DNA of 64,000 bases, taken from assembly GCA_964347975.1 (NCBI GenBank), contig CAYGAY010000013.1:19330-83329 (forward strand). Direction: 5' to 3'. Every line of letters starts with the position of its first letter. Within the stretch, counting starts at the first letter, position 1. Both the position numbers and the translations under genes were made by a program. The notes beneath the pieces were generated by a model. The model saw nothing but the letters and a program-made list of their open reading frames with translations, was not told where the DNA came from and ran no database searches. Source of the stretch: Bin87 sp964347975 (GTDB taxonomy: Bacteria > Chloroflexota > Dehalococcoidia > Lucifugimonadales > UBA3495). Positions 1-9,022 of the stretch are shown here, piece by piece.

Positions 1-341
1 TTTGACGCCACTTCGAGCACAAAGTCGGGCGGTTTGCCGATTTCGCTGATGACGTAACCGTTGGCGTTGGTGATTTCGTCCGGCGGGAAATTGACCCCGA
101 AGGATACCATGCAGTCGGGACGCGGGGCGTGGCCGGCTTCGCTGGCATAATTGCTGAGCCACCCTTCGCTGCCGACGAAAACGTCGGGCCGGTGGAGATA
201 ATGGTCTTCCAGGATGAGATAGGCGCGGCTGACGTGGGGGATTTGCTCAAGCATGTCAATTTGCTCGGACAGCCCCGGGAGCGAAGTCAGGCGTGGACGC
301 GAACCGGCCCGGGGCGGTTGGAATGCCGGTTTAGTAGTCAT
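1..341 (-). CDS. Uma2-family (DUF820) nuclease-like protein, 3' end outside window
   Basis: The frame opens with ATG at 341, preceded by a strong ribosome site (GGAGGTGA, 344-351), and runs off the window edge, so only the first 113 residues are visible. The visible part ends with a stretch reading VISEIGKPPDFVLEVAS. The PDFVLEV segment is the hallmark of the Uma2/DUF820 family, a PD-(D/E)XK-type nuclease fold in which D and E of this strand would bind metal. The rest of the catalytic core lies outside the window. The family is abundant in cyanobacteria and Chloroflexota and its cellular role is unknown. It starts 23 bases after the livF stop on the same strand, so it may be co-transcribed with the transporter, but I infer no functional link. 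Confidence 0.8.
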   Translation of the reverse strand, partial: MTTKPAFQPPRAGSRPRLTSLPGLSEQIDMLEQIPHVSRAYLILEDHYLHRPDVFVGSEGWLSNYASEAGHAPRPDCMVSFGVNFPPDEITNANGYVISEIGKPPDFVLEVAS

Positions 342-364
342 ACGTTCACCTCCGCCGAGCGACG

Positions 365-1126
365 TCAGGCGCTCCCCAGGAATACTTGGGTCAGTATATC
401 AGTGTCGCGGATGGACTGGGGTGTACCGTTGTGAACTACCGCGCCTTTATCCAGAACGTAGGCGCGGTTCACTATGTTCAGCACGCCCTTGATGTTGTGC
501 TCCACTACCATGATGGTGGTATTGAGGCGGTCGCTGATTTCCGCCACCTTTTCGAATACTTCCTTCACGATGATCGGGGCGAGGCCCAGCGTCGGCTCGT
601 CCAGCAGCAGCAATTCGGGCGAGGCCATCAGTCCACGCCCCAGGGCAAGCATCTGCTGCTGACCGCCGGACATGGCGCTGGCCAGATCCTTGCGCTTTTC
701 GTACAGGACCGGAAACAATTCCATTACCGAATCGAGGCGTCGGGCCTTTTCGGCGCGGTCGTTGAGGTAGAGGCAGCCCATCTCCAGGTTTTCGGCAATA
801 GTGAGGTGGGTGAAGACGCGGCGGCCCTGGGGAACGAAGGCGATGCCCTCTTTGACTATCTCGTGGGTTTCCGCAGCGAGAGGCTTTTGTCGCCAGTACA
901 CCTGACCGGCGACGACCGGGGCAAGGCCCATGATAGCCTTAAGGACGGTGGATTTGCCGGCGCCGTTGGGCCCCATCACCGCCACGACTTCGCCCTGGCC
1001 TATGCCCATGGATACGTCGTCCAGGGCGCGGACTGCGCCGTATTCTACTGATATATCAACCAGCTCCAGAAGGTTGGCGTCGCCGCCGGTATCTTTCATT
1101 GCCATTCCAGCATCCTTTGCTGTCAT
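365..1126 (-). CDS. livF: Branched-chain amino-acid type ABC transporter ATP-binding protein LivF
   Basis: Cytoplasmic ATPase subunit of a LivFGHMK-type importer. Walker A GPNGAGKST, signature MSGGQQQ and Walker B LLLLDEPTLGLAP are all present, followed by the switch-region histidine in VVEHN. The core starts at LELVDISVEYG. Three in-frame ATGs (1126, 1105, 1099) each have a modest purine-rich site; I chose 1126 because GAGGATG lies about 8 bases upstream, and a start at 1150 would fall inside the terminal repeat of a mobile element. It is the last gene of the order substrate-binding protein, livH, livM, livG, livF, but is separated from livG by that element. The true substrate cannot be told from the ATPase. 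Confidence 0.93.
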   Translation of the reverse strand: MTAKDAGMAMKDTGGDANLLELVDISVEYGAVRALDDVSMGIGQGEVVAVMGPNGAGKSTVLKAIMGLAPVVAGQVYWRQKPLAAETHEIVKEGIAFVPQGRRVFTHLTIAENLEMGCLYLNDRAEKARRLDSVMELFPVLYEKRKDLASAMSGGQQQMLALGRGLMASPELLLLDEPTLGLAPIIVKEVFEKVAEISDRLNTTIMVVEHNIKGVLNIVNRAYVLDKGAVVHNGTPQSIRDTDILTQVFLGSA

Positions 1127-1135
1127 TGCCGCATC

Positions 1136-1341
1136 CTCATACGTACCCACTTTACCCCGGTCATTCCACGACCGCCGCCGGCGGGCGCTGGAATCTCGTT
1201 CCGGCGGTCGCCGCTTTCTGTTGCAAGAGCCTTGACGGAACGGCCATTGCTACGTCGGCGAGATTGCCGCCCCCGTATCAAAGCCGGCCCCGTGCCTGAC
1301 GCGGGGTACGGGGTCGCAATGACCAAGTGGGTACGCTTGAG
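1136..1341. repeat. Non-coding inverted-repeat element, family 1, copy A
   Basis: A 206-bp element between livG and livF. Its ends form an inverted repeat: CTCATACGTACCCACTTT at 1136-1153 and the complementary AAGTGGGTACGCTTGAG ending at 1341. Inside lie a ggaatctcg/attccacg arm and an arm carrying gtacggggtcgcaatgacc. No reading frame inside looks like a protein. The same ends recur near 7.1, 12.2, 25.9, 35.4, 42.0, 43.9, 52.4 and 61.2 kb. A degenerate gtcattcccactttcgccgg hairpin follows at about 1361-1385. Confidence 0.88.
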
Positions 1342-1394
1342 TTGCCGCATCCTTTTCCGTCATTCCCACTTTCGCCGGAACGACGTCAATAGGG

Positions 1395-2162
1395 CTACTC
1401 GCCCAGGTAAGCCTCGATAACCGCTTCGCTGGAAAGCGCTTCCTCAACGTCTCCGGCCGCCAACAGCGTACCGCTGTCCAGCACGATGATGCGGTCGGAC
1501 AGCTCGCGGACGATGTCCATGTTGTGGGATACGAAGACGATGGTGTATCCGTCGGCGCGCATCCGTTTCAGTATGGCCTTGACCTGTTCCAGCATCTGGG
1601 GGAAAAGGCCGGCGAAAGGCTCATCGAACAGGTAGGTCTGCACGTCCATTGCCATGGCGCGGCCGATTTCCAGGAGCTTGCGCTGTCCGTAGGAGAGTTC
1701 GTTAGCGAGGGAAGCCCGCTTTTCCCACATCCCCACCTGCTCCAGGATGCTTTGGGCTTTCCGGCGATTTGACGGTTTGGTACGCTCGAACAGAGCGGGG
1801 AATAAGCGCCGCTCCGTCAGCGCCACCATGATGTTGTCCCATACGGTGATCTGGTCGAAGAGGCGCACCTCCTGGAAGGTGCGGGTGAGTCCGTGGGCCG
1901 GGGTCTCGTGGGCTTTGACGACGCGGAGGCCCTGCCCGTCGATGATAATCATTCCGCCGTCGAGGGGGAGTACGCCGCTGAGCAGGTTCACCAGCGTGGA
2001 CTTGCCGGACCCGTTGGGGCCGACGATGCTGGTGGTGCCCTGGCGCGGGATGGACAGGGTCAATTCGTCCACGGCCCGCACCGCCCCGAAATGCTTCGAG
2101 ATGGCCTCGGTTTGCAAGGCGTACTCGTCGTTATGATGCGCGGTGTGGCGGCCGGTTGTCAT
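1395..2162 (-). CDS. livG: Branched-chain amino-acid type ABC transporter ATP-binding protein LivG
   Basis: Second ATPase subunit of the Liv-type importer, 255 residues, the usual size for LivG. It shows Walker A GPNGSGKST, a LivG-like signature LSYGQRKLLEIGRAMA, Walker B YLFDEPFAGLFP and the switch histidine in FVSHN. Segment LTRTFQEVRLFD is the typical Q-loop region. The ATG at 2162 overlaps the livM stop in an ATGA arrangement (2159-2162), which indicates translational coupling and fixes the start. Beyond the stop lies repeat copy A, which separates it from livF. Confidence 0.95.
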   Translation of the reverse strand: MTTGRHTAHHNDEYALQTEAISKHFGAVRAVDELTLSIPRQGTTSIVGPNGSGKSTLVNLLSGVLPLDGGMIIIDGQGLRVVKAHETPAHGLTRTFQEVRLFDQITVWDNIMVALTERRLFPALFERTKPSNRRKAQSILEQVGMWEKRASLANELSYGQRKLLEIGRAMAMDVQTYLFDEPFAGLFPQMLEQVKAILKRMRADGYTIVFVSHNMDIVRELSDRIIVLDSGTLLAAGDVEEALSSEAVIEAYLGE

Positions 2163-3202
2163 AGTCGATACCTCCCGACGAGGCCCTGGGGCCGGAACAG
2201 CATCAGCAGCACCAGCAGCAGGCCAAGAACCACCTGACGGGCTTGCCCGATGTACTCATCAGGCAGGAATGGGATGAAACTCATTCCAACTTCCAGCAGC
2301 ACGAAGGCCATCGCGCCCAACAGGGATCCCCAGATCGTCGCCAGCCCACCCAGGATCACGATGGATACCAGTAGAACGGACTCCAGGAGGATGAAGGAAT
2401 TGGGGCCGACGAACATCGACCAGCTGGCGAACAGACCGCCGGCAAGACCCGCCATCATCGCCGAGATAACCCACACGGCCAGCTTGTAATGCGTGGCCTG
2501 ATAACCGAAAACCTCGATGGCTTGTTCGTCTTCGCGAATGGCCGTCAGCACGCGCCCGAAGGATGAGGTGGTGATGAACCACGACATCAGCGCCACCAGC
2601 GCGAGAAAGGCGAAGCACAGCAGCAAAAACTCCAGGTCGCCGTCGAATATCCAGGCGCCGATCCGTGGTCGCGCTATTTCGTGGATGCCAAAAGCTCCCC
2701 GGGTGACGCCGCGGAGGTTGAGAAACACGCTGTATGCAATGATGGCAAAACCGAATGATACCAGCACGAAAATATCGTCGCGAAAGCGATTGAAAACCAC
2801 GCCGACCAGCGCCGCCGCCACGCCGGCCAGGACGATGCACACCGGGAGAGCGGCAAAGAAGGACCAGCCGAAGGTGGGAATAACCCCGGTACGCAGCTGC
2901 TCGTAGGGTGCATCGGAAGTCAGCACGGCCATGGTGTAGGCGCCGATGCCGAAGAAACCGATGTGCCCCACGGAGAGGAGACCGGTGAACCCAACGACCA
3001 GGTTCAGGCTGACGGTCAGGATTGCCCAGATGGCAAACACCGTAAGCACGATTACCGCGAAACCGGCCCCCTGCCACAGCATGAACGCCACCGCGCATCC
3101 GATGAGAACCAAAGTAGCCCAAAGCTGGATGTTGCCCCAGGCAAGACGACCCAACTGACGCGGGCCTCCCGCGACTTCCAGGAAGGATTGCCAGTTCGTC
3201 AT
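2159..3202 (-). CDS. livM: Branched-chain amino-acid type ABC transporter permease LivM
   Basis: Inner-membrane permease of the Liv-type importer, 347 residues with about nine or ten hydrophobic segments. Family marks are SLNLVVGFTGLLSVGHIGFFGIGAY near residue 70 (given here split: SLNLVVGFTGLLSVG then HIGFFGIGAY), the cytoplasmic ATPase-contact loop GRVLTAIREDEQAIEVFGY, and the C-terminal ending LFRPQGLVGRYRL. The frame is open upstream to 3559, but that upstream part is out of frame with livH and has no membrane character. The ATG at 3202 (MTNWQSF) starts eight bases after the livH stop, so I chose it. Confidence 0.94.
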   Translation of the reverse strand: MTNWQSFLEVAGGPRQLGRLAWGNIQLWATLVLIGCAVAFMLWQGAGFAVIVLTVFAIWAILTVSLNLVVGFTGLLSVGHIGFFGIGAYTMAVLTSDAPYEQLRTGVIPTFGWSFFAALPVCIVLAGVAAALVGVVFNRFRDDIFVLVSFGFAIIAYSVFLNLRGVTRGAFGIHEIARPRIGAWIFDGDLEFLLLCFAFLALVALMSWFITTSSFGRVLTAIREDEQAIEVFGYQATHYKLAVWVISAMMAGLAGGLFASWSMFVGPNSFILLESVLLVSIVILGGLATIWGSLLGAMAFVLLEVGMSFIPFLPDEYIGQARQVVLGLLLVLLMLFRPQGLVGRYRL

Positions 3203-3209
3203 AGCGAGG

Positions 3210-4604
3210 TCATTTCCTCGGGAGCAGGCCCTGGGGCCAGAAGGACAGGAAAAGGATGAGGAGGATGAAGGAAATGGCGTCTTTCCATTCGCCGGCCAGA
3301 TCCCAGATGCCGAACTGCTCCACCAGGCCCAGGACAAAACCGCCCACGATGGCCCCGTAAAGATTGCCGATGCCGCCCACCACCGAGGCGATCCAACCTT
3401 TGAGCAGCAACAGCAGCCCCATGCGCGGCTGCAGCGCGGTGTCGTGTCCGGTGAGAATGCCGGCCATTGCAGCGTAGAGCGCGCCGATAAAGAAGACGGC
3501 GGATATGATGACCGTGGTGTTGATGCCCACGACCCTGGAAACCTCTTCATCATCGCCAATGGCGCGGATGGCGCGTCCCAGGGACGTCTGCTTCAAAAGG
3601 AGCCACATACCGGCGAATCCCGCCAGCGCGACGCCGATGGCGAAGACGTTGAAACCCTTGATGCGGGCGCCAGCGATATTCCAGGGAGCGCTGCCGAAGG
3701 CGTCGGGCAGCGGGCGCGGCGCGCTTTCAAAGACGATTACGATGAACGCCGCTATGGCCAGCAGGATGCCCAGAGATGCCACCAGCATGATCAGGGGCGA
3801 ACGCGCCCGCTGCCGCATATAGACGTACAAACCACGGTAAAGGGCCAACCCCACGGTGCCGGCCAGCAGACCGGACACCGCCCAGCTCAAGTATAGACCG
3901 GCTCCGGGCGCGCCGGACAACAGGTAGCCGCACCATGCGCCCAGCGCGCCGGCCGGGATGGCAACGGCCATGGCGAAGGGCGCGAGACGCGCGGATGTGA
4001 ACAGACGGCGGCAAATGCGCCAGGACGCGGCTCCGGCGATAACGGCAGTTGCCGCGCCCACCGCCGGGCTGAGGGTCAAGTGGAGCAGATGGGGGTAGGA
4101 AAGCACAATCCCAACGTATGCCCCGGCGCCGGCGGCAAGAACCGCTACCGCCCCGCGAAAGGCCGGGGGACCAAGGTAGGAACGGAAACGGGCGGCAAAG
4201 ACGGTGTGCAGCGTCCACGCGCCCACGCCGGCAACCACCGCGGCGAATACTACGTTGACAAACACGCTATTTATGTCGGCCCGAGACCCCAACGCGGTAG
4301 CCGTCCGCAGGTAGAAGACGCCGTAAGCGCCCAGGGCCGCCGCCGCGCCGTAATACAGGTCAAAAAACCAGACGGTGCTGTACACCAGGGTGAAGCCCAT
4401 GGCCAGCAGGGCGTACACCGCGCCTACCGCCAGGCCGTTGAAGGCGAACTGCAACGCTTGCGGCGGCGACTGGCCGATTTTCCACGCGATGTAGCCGAGG
4501 GCCGCGGCAGTCAGCAAGGCGGCCAGCAATCGAGTCTCGGGAATGTTCAGCAATCGGAGCCGGCCGCCCTCGCTTTCCTGGTTACTTGCCAATGAGCACC
4601 CCAA
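3210..4604 (-). CDS. livH: Branched-chain amino-acid type ABC transporter permease LivH, enlarged
   Basis: Inner-membrane permease of the Liv importer. N-terminal marks (AFNGLAVGAVYALLAMGFTL) and C-terminal marks (the loop GRAIRAIGDDEEVSRVVGI, then SVVGGIGNLYGAIVGGFVLG) are those of LivH. At 464 residues it is roughly 150 longer than ordinary LivH proteins (about 290-310). The extra length lies between the YGVFYL segment near residue 105 and YMRQRARSPLIMLVASLGI near residue 265, and is itself hydrophobic with about four or five added membrane spans. No ATG is available at the N terminus; TTG at 4604 is the furthest start and internal TTG codons are possible. Gene order and spacing place it between the double binding protein and livM. 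Confidence 0.9.
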   Translation of the reverse strand: MGCSLASNQESEGGRLRLLNIPETRLLAALLTAAALGYIAWKIGQSPPQALQFAFNGLAVGAVYALLAMGFTLVYSTVWFFDLYYGAAAALGAYGVFYLRTATALGSRADINSVFVNVVFAAVVAGVGAWTLHTVFAARFRSYLGPPAFRGAVAVLAAGAGAYVGIVLSYPHLLHLTLSPAVGAATAVIAGAASWRICRRLFTSARLAPFAMAVAIPAGALGAWCGYLLSGAPGAGLYLSWAVSGLLAGTVGLALYRGLYVYMRQRARSPLIMLVASLGILLAIAAFIVIVFESAPRPLPDAFGSAPWNIAGARIKGFNVFAIGVALAGFAGMWLLLKQTSLGRAIRAIGDDEEVSRVVGINTTVIISAVFFIGALYAAMAGILTGHDTALQPRMGLLLLLKGWIASVVGGIGNLYGAIVGGFVLGLVEQFGIWDLAGEWKDAISFILLILFLSFWPQGLLPRK

Positions 4605-4670
4605 AGTTCCTAATTTGTCAGAACCAGGAACCGAAAACCCCGGCTCCTTCAGTTGCGAGAGGCGACGAAT

Positions 4671-7097
4671 TTATGGTACGGGGGCCGGCCCCAGGATGCG
4701 ATGGCCCTGGTTGTCGTCATTCCGTTCCGCCTCGGGGAGGATCTCAATGACTACGTTGGACAGGCCGGCGACGTCGCCGTTGGAGTCGAAGGTGTAGTTA
4801 TCGCCGATGGCGCCACTCCAGGTAAGGTCGTACAGACAATCGCGGATTCCTGCGGCATCCTGGTCGTCGCCGGTTTGGCTCAAGCACTCGGCGATGATGT
4901 ACACGCCGTCATAGGCCGAACCCTGGAACCAGGGCAGTGTGGGAACGGAGGCGAAGCGGGCTTCGTAACTCTCCAGGAAGTCTTTGCCGGTCTGGGTGTC
5001 CAGGTCCGGGTTGGGCACGATGGCTTTCAGCCCGGTGGCGGCGTCGCCGGCGATGCCCAGGGCTTCCGGGTGCGTGGGCACCACTTCCGAGTAGATGGGG
5101 CCTTCAAATCCCAGGTCGCGCAACTGCTTGACGATGGTGCCGCCGGAGAACTCGCCCTGGGCGGCCAGGAAAATGGCGTCCGGCCCAGCGTTGATCAGCT
5201 TGGTCAGTTGGGTGCGAAAATCGGTCACGTCGGAAGCGTAGCTTTCCGTCGCGACCACCTGGCCGCCCAATTCCTCAAAGCGCGCGACGGTGGTGCGCCG
5301 CGCGCCCTCGGCGTAGTCGGTGGCCTCGGTGATAGTGGCCAGCTGGCGGATGCCGTCGCCATGAAGGGTGTTGCCGGTGTCGGCCCCCAGCTGGAGGTCG
5401 TTGATGGCGGTGCGGAAGATGTAGTCGCCGGCGCCCGCGATGTCAGGGCTGGTGGCGGAAGCGGAGAGCATGATCACGCCCTCTCTTTCGGCCAGGGGGG
5501 CCGCGCCCAGCATGGCGCCGCTGCAGGTAGTGCCGAGGATAATCTTCACGTCGTCCACGTCGGTGAGCTTGTTGTAGGCAGTGATGGCATCCTGGGCGGC
5601 GCACTTGGAGTCTTCGGGGATGAGTTCGAGCATCCGCCCGTTGACGCCGCCGGCGGCGTTGATTTCCTCGACGGCCAGCAGCTTGGCGTTGAGGATGGGG
5701 TTGCCGTAGGACTCGGCGACGCCGGTCAAGGCGTCCATGGCGCCGACGCGGAAGGGATCCTGGGATGCGGGCGGGGCGGGCGGGACGGCGGCCGCTTCCG
5801 CTCCCGGAGCGGGTCCCAGGACGCGATAGCCCTGGTTATCCTCGGTACGATCTCCCAAAGGCAATACTTCAACCACCACGTTGGACAAGCCCTCCACCTC
5901 GCCCATGGCGTCGAAACTGTAATCCTCGCCGATGGCTCCGCTCCAGGTGATCTGATACATGCAGTCACGGAACCCGGCGGCGTCCTGGTCATCGTTGGTC
6001 ATCTTGAGACATTCGGCAGTGATGTACACGTCATCGTAGGCTGACCCCAGGTACCAGGGCAGGGTGACGTAATCGTACCGGGCGCGGAAGTTGGCGAGAA
6101 CTTCCCGGGCTTTGGGGTTGGCCGGGTCCAGCTCGGCGGTGATCGCCTTCAGCCCGGTGGCGTCGTCGCCGGCGACTTCCAGGGCCGTTGCGCCGACGGG
6201 CACGATTTCGGAGTACAGCGGCCCTTCGTACCCCAGCTCGCGGATCTGCTTGACCACAGTGCCGCCGGAAAATTCCGCCTGGGCGGCGATGTGTATCGCG
6301 TCCGGGTTGGCGTTGATCAGCTTGGTCAACTGGCTGCGAAAGTCGGTGATGTCGGAGGCGTACCGCTCCTCGGCTGCCACCTCGCCGCCCAGTTTCACGA
6401 ATTGCTCCACCGTAGTGCGACGCACGCCCTCGGCGTAGTCGGTGGTTTCGGTGATGGTAGCCAGCGTGCGCACTCCGTCGGCCCACAGGACGTTTCCGGT
6501 GTCAATCCCCAGTTGGAGGTCGCTCATTGACGTGCGGAAGATGTAGTCTCCCGCGTTGGCGATGTCAGGATTGGTGGCCAGGCCGGAGAAGAGAATTACG
6601 CCGTCGGCCTCGGCCAAAGGCGCGGCGCCCAGCATCGCGCCGCTGCAGGAAGTTCCCAGGATGATCTTGACTCCGTCCACTTCCGTCAGCTTGTTGTAAG
6701 CGGTGATGGCGTCCTGGGCGGCGCACTTGGAGTCCTCGATCACCAGTTCCAGCATCCGTCCGTTGATGCCGCCGGCGGCGTTGATTTCCTCAACGGCCAT
6801 CTGTTTGGCCTGCGCCGCCACGGTGCCGTAGGTTTCGCCGGGTCCGGTCAGGGATTCCATCACGCCGATGCGGAAGGTCTCATCAGTCGCCGGAGCCGCC
6901 GCCGCCGTGGGCGGTTGCTCCGCCGGCGCGGCGGTGGTTGGCTGGACCGCCGGAGCCGCGCCGGCGCCGGCTCCGGGAGTCGCGGCCGGCGCGGGAGGTT
7001 CCGCCGCCGGTCCGCCGCACGCAACTACGGCCACCGCCAGCAACAGCAGCAAAGCCGCCAGCCCTGCCGTCCGGTTCAATTGCAAAATATTACTCAT
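4671..7097 (-). CDS. Lipoprotein with two fused LivK-type substrate-binding domains
   Basis: Extracytoplasmic receptor for the Liv-type importer. ATG at 7097 has a good ribosome site (GGAGG at 7103-7107), giving 808 residues; a TTG at 7109 lacks such a site. The N terminus has a hydrophobic segment ending in a lipobox-like VVAC, so it is probably a lipoprotein, followed by a long Pro/Ala/Thr-rich tether. Two complete type I periplasmic binding domains follow (roughly 70-420 and 445-805), joined by a second Pro/Ala linker. They are clear duplicates: both contain EDSKCAAQDAITAYNKLT, CSGAMLGAAPLAE and DYAEG.RRTTV at matching positions. Ordinary LivK proteins have one such domain, about 370-400 residues. 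Ligand specificity of either domain is unknown. Confidence 0.93.
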   Translation of the reverse strand: MSNILQLNRTAGLAALLLLLAVAVVACGGPAAEPPAPAATPGAGAGAAPAVQPTTAAPAEQPPTAAAAPATDETFRIGVMESLTGPGETYGTVAAQAKQMAVEEINAAGGINGRMLELVIEDSKCAAQDAITAYNKLTEVDGVKIILGTSCSGAMLGAAPLAEADGVILFSGLATNPDIANAGDYIFRTSMSDLQLGIDTGNVLWADGVRTLATITETTDYAEGVRRTTVEQFVKLGGEVAAEERYASDITDFRSQLTKLINANPDAIHIAAQAEFSGGTVVKQIRELGYEGPLYSEIVPVGATALEVAGDDATGLKAITAELDPANPKAREVLANFRARYDYVTLPWYLGSAYDDVYITAECLKMTNDDQDAAGFRDCMYQITWSGAIGEDYSFDAMGEVEGLSNVVVEVLPLGDRTEDNQGYRVLGPAPGAEAAAVPPAPPASQDPFRVGAMDALTGVAESYGNPILNAKLLAVEEINAAGGVNGRMLELIPEDSKCAAQDAITAYNKLTDVDDVKIILGTTCSGAMLGAAPLAEREGVIMLSASATSPDIAGAGDYIFRTAINDLQLGADTGNTLHGDGIRQLATITEATDYAEGARRTTVARFEELGGQVVATESYASDVTDFRTQLTKLINAGPDAIFLAAQGEFSGGTIVKQLRDLGFEGPIYSEVVPTHPEALGIAGDAATGLKAIVPNPDLDTQTGKDFLESYEARFASVPTLPWFQGSAYDGVYIIAECLSQTGDDQDAAGIRDCLYDLTWSGAIGDNYTFDSNGDVAGLSNVVIEILPEAERNDDNQGHRILGPAPVP

Positions 7098-7141
7098 ACC
7101 GTCCTCCAAGTGTAATTATCCAGAATCGGGGGCAGGATGCC

Positions 7142-7315
7142 GCGTACCCACTTTATCATTGCGACCTCGTAATTGATACGGGTGGCTATCTCGCCGGCGC
7201 AACAATGGCCGCTCCGTCAAGACTCGCGCAACGGAAAGCGGCGACCGCCGGAACGAGATTCCATCGCCCGCCTGCGGCGGTCGTGGAATGACAAGTTGCA
7301 GTGGGTACGTATGAG
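7142..7315. repeat. Non-coding inverted-repeat element, family 1, copy B
   Basis: About 174 bp between the binding-protein gene and the beta-propeller gene. Left end CGTACCCACTTT (7143-7154) and right end GTGGGTACGTATGAG (7301-7315) are inverted repeats; the outer left bases have diverged. The core combines a cattgcgacc...ggtggctatctcg arm and a gagattccatcgcccgcc...gtggaatgac hairpin arm, as in copies C, D and F. No coding potential. Confidence 0.87.
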
Positions 7316-7329
7316 GGGGTCTGCGATAT

Positions 7330-8997
7330 TTACTCAATGCGAAACACCGTGCCCTCCGTTGTTCTGACGATTACGACCCCTTTGCTTACCATTGGCGGGA
7401 TCCGAATGCTCCCCGGTCCCAGATCTATGCGCCACGCTAATGTGCCGTCGTCCCGGTTCAATGAATAGAGGTTGCCGTCGTCATCGCCGAAAATCAGCTG
7501 GTCTTTCACCACCAGCGGCGAGGCCCAAATATCGTTATCCGCTTTGAATGTCCAGAGGAGGGAACCGTCCCCGGCGTCCAGGGCATACATCAGGCGGTCG
7601 TGGCTTCCCACGTACACCGTCTCCCCAGCTTCGTCGCTGGCCAGCGCCGGGCTGCTTTTCAATCCCTGCAAAGGGTTTTCCGGAGTAAAACGCCACAGCC
7701 CGCCCTGTTGTCCCTTGGGGCGCGGAACCCCGGGGACTTGCCACCACCAGAGTTGCGCCCAGAGCTGCTTGAACTGGTACAGACCCGGGATTTCCCGAAC
7801 GCGGGCATCCACGGCATACAACTGCCCGCCGGAAGCAAAATAGGCGCGCTCGCCGTCTGCGGATATCACCGGCGAGCCGGTGATGGCCCGCGGGGTCCGA
7901 AATCTGAACCATTCCTGGCCGGTTCGGGCCGACAGTACGTAAAAAATCCCCTTGTCGTCGCCCACGTATAACCGGCCATCGTGGATGGCTACTGCATCGC
8001 TGGCGTTGCTCTCCAACTGCGTGCGCCAGATCTCCGCGCCGGAATGGGCGTCAAGAGCGTACACCCAGCTTTTCCCCGAACCGATGTAAAGCAGGCCGTC
8101 GGAAATCATGGGCGCGACTTCTACCGTGTCCTCCGCCGGGAAACTCCACCGCGCGTCTCCGTCGTAGGCGTCCCAGGCGTTGACGGTGTGATCCGTGCTG
8201 CCAAAAAACAGCTCCGCTCCCACCACCGCCGCCGACGCCGTGATACGCCCCGGAGTTTCCCCTTCCCACCGGTCTACCAGGGAAAGGTCATGGTGGAAAA
8301 GCGCATAGATGCCGTCGGACGAGCCGACATAGATATGACTGTCTTGCGCCACCGGTTCCGACGCAAGAGGCTCCCCCGGGATCTCAGCATTCCACGCGCT
8401 GACTATTCCCGACGGCGGCGGCGGCCCTATTTCGACAAAGCGACTGTGGCGCAGGTCGCGGCCGTCAGCCGCCCAGGAGCCAGGCCCGGCGTCGATGGTC
8501 ATCTGCGTCAGGGTGCTTTTAAACAACACCACCGGGTTTGGGGCGAAGGGATAGTTGATCCAGATGACAAAGACGATGAACAGCGCGACGATACACGCGG
8601 TTATAATGCGCCGCCAGGACAAGCGGCGCGCCAGCCAGTTCTGGCGCCGATGCTGGGCCCAGGGCGGAAGCCGGACGATGACCTGGCCGCACCGGTCATT
8701 GGCGCACCGCGAGCCTACCCGTTGGTCTTCCAACCCGCAGTACGGGCACGTTGCCAGCAAGTGGTCATCGTATAGAACGTCGTCTCCTGCCGTGACGGGA
8801 GGCGCGTCAGAGACGGCTACGCCGGGGGCGGAGCGCCGGGCGTCCGCCATCACCGTATCCGCAGCAGGGCCGGATTCCGCGTCAGGCGCGGAATAGGGCC
8901 GAGCCTCGAACTCGCCGGGATTGGGAGTGGGATTGGGTTCCTCCGGTCCGGACGAGCGGCGGGAAACCCTGCGGAACAGATCCCCGATTCCTGGCAT
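7330..8997 (-). CDS. Membrane-anchored zinc-ribbon / PQQ-like beta-propeller protein
   Basis: 555 residues, function unknown. From the N terminus: a low-complexity segment (1-75), a four-cysteine zinc ribbon (CPYCG...CANDRCG near 85-105), a basic stretch and one transmembrane helix near 135-155, then an outward-facing beta-propeller. The propeller consists of repeated blades with patterns such as YVGSSDGIYAL, LLYIGSGKSWVYALDA, LYVGDDKGIFYVLSA and YVGSHDRLMYALDAGDGSLLW, the PQQ-like (BamB-type) blade signature. The start at 8997 lies 25 bases after the stop of the upstream selenoprotein gene on the same strand, so the two are probably one transcript. The blade motif does not show whether a cofactor is bound; it may be a scaffold. 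Confidence 0.88.
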   Translation of the reverse strand: MPGIGDLFRRVSRRSSGPEEPNPTPNPGEFEARPYSAPDAESGPAADTVMADARRSAPGVAVSDAPPVTAGDDVLYDDHLLATCPYCGLEDQRVGSRCANDRCGQVIVRLPPWAQHRRQNWLARRLSWRRIITACIVALFIVFVIWINYPFAPNPVVLFKSTLTQMTIDAGPGSWAADGRDLRHSRFVEIGPPPPSGIVSAWNAEIPGEPLASEPVAQDSHIYVGSSDGIYALFHHDLSLVDRWEGETPGRITASAAVVGAELFFGSTDHTVNAWDAYDGDARWSFPAEDTVEVAPMISDGLLYIGSGKSWVYALDAHSGAEIWRTQLESNASDAVAIHDGRLYVGDDKGIFYVLSARTGQEWFRFRTPRAITGSPVISADGERAYFASGGQLYAVDARVREIPGLYQFKQLWAQLWWWQVPGVPRPKGQQGGLWRFTPENPLQGLKSSPALASDEAGETVYVGSHDRLMYALDAGDGSLLWTFKADNDIWASPLVVKDQLIFGDDDGNLYSLNRDDGTLAWRIDLGPGSIRIPPMVSKGVVIVRTTEGTVFRIE

Positions 8998-9022
8998 AAC
9001 TCAGTGTCACTCCAATCCGGGA

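Noticed and set aside
2159..3559. A 466-residue version of LivM beginning at 3559
   Set aside because: Residues before MTNWQSF are a shadow of livH in another frame (Ser/Trp/Pro-rich, no membrane pattern); livM starts at 3202.
4653..6044. A 463-residue plus-strand frame opposite the double receptor
   Set aside because: Gly/Val-rich shadow of the receptor gene on the other strand with no ribosome site or family marks.
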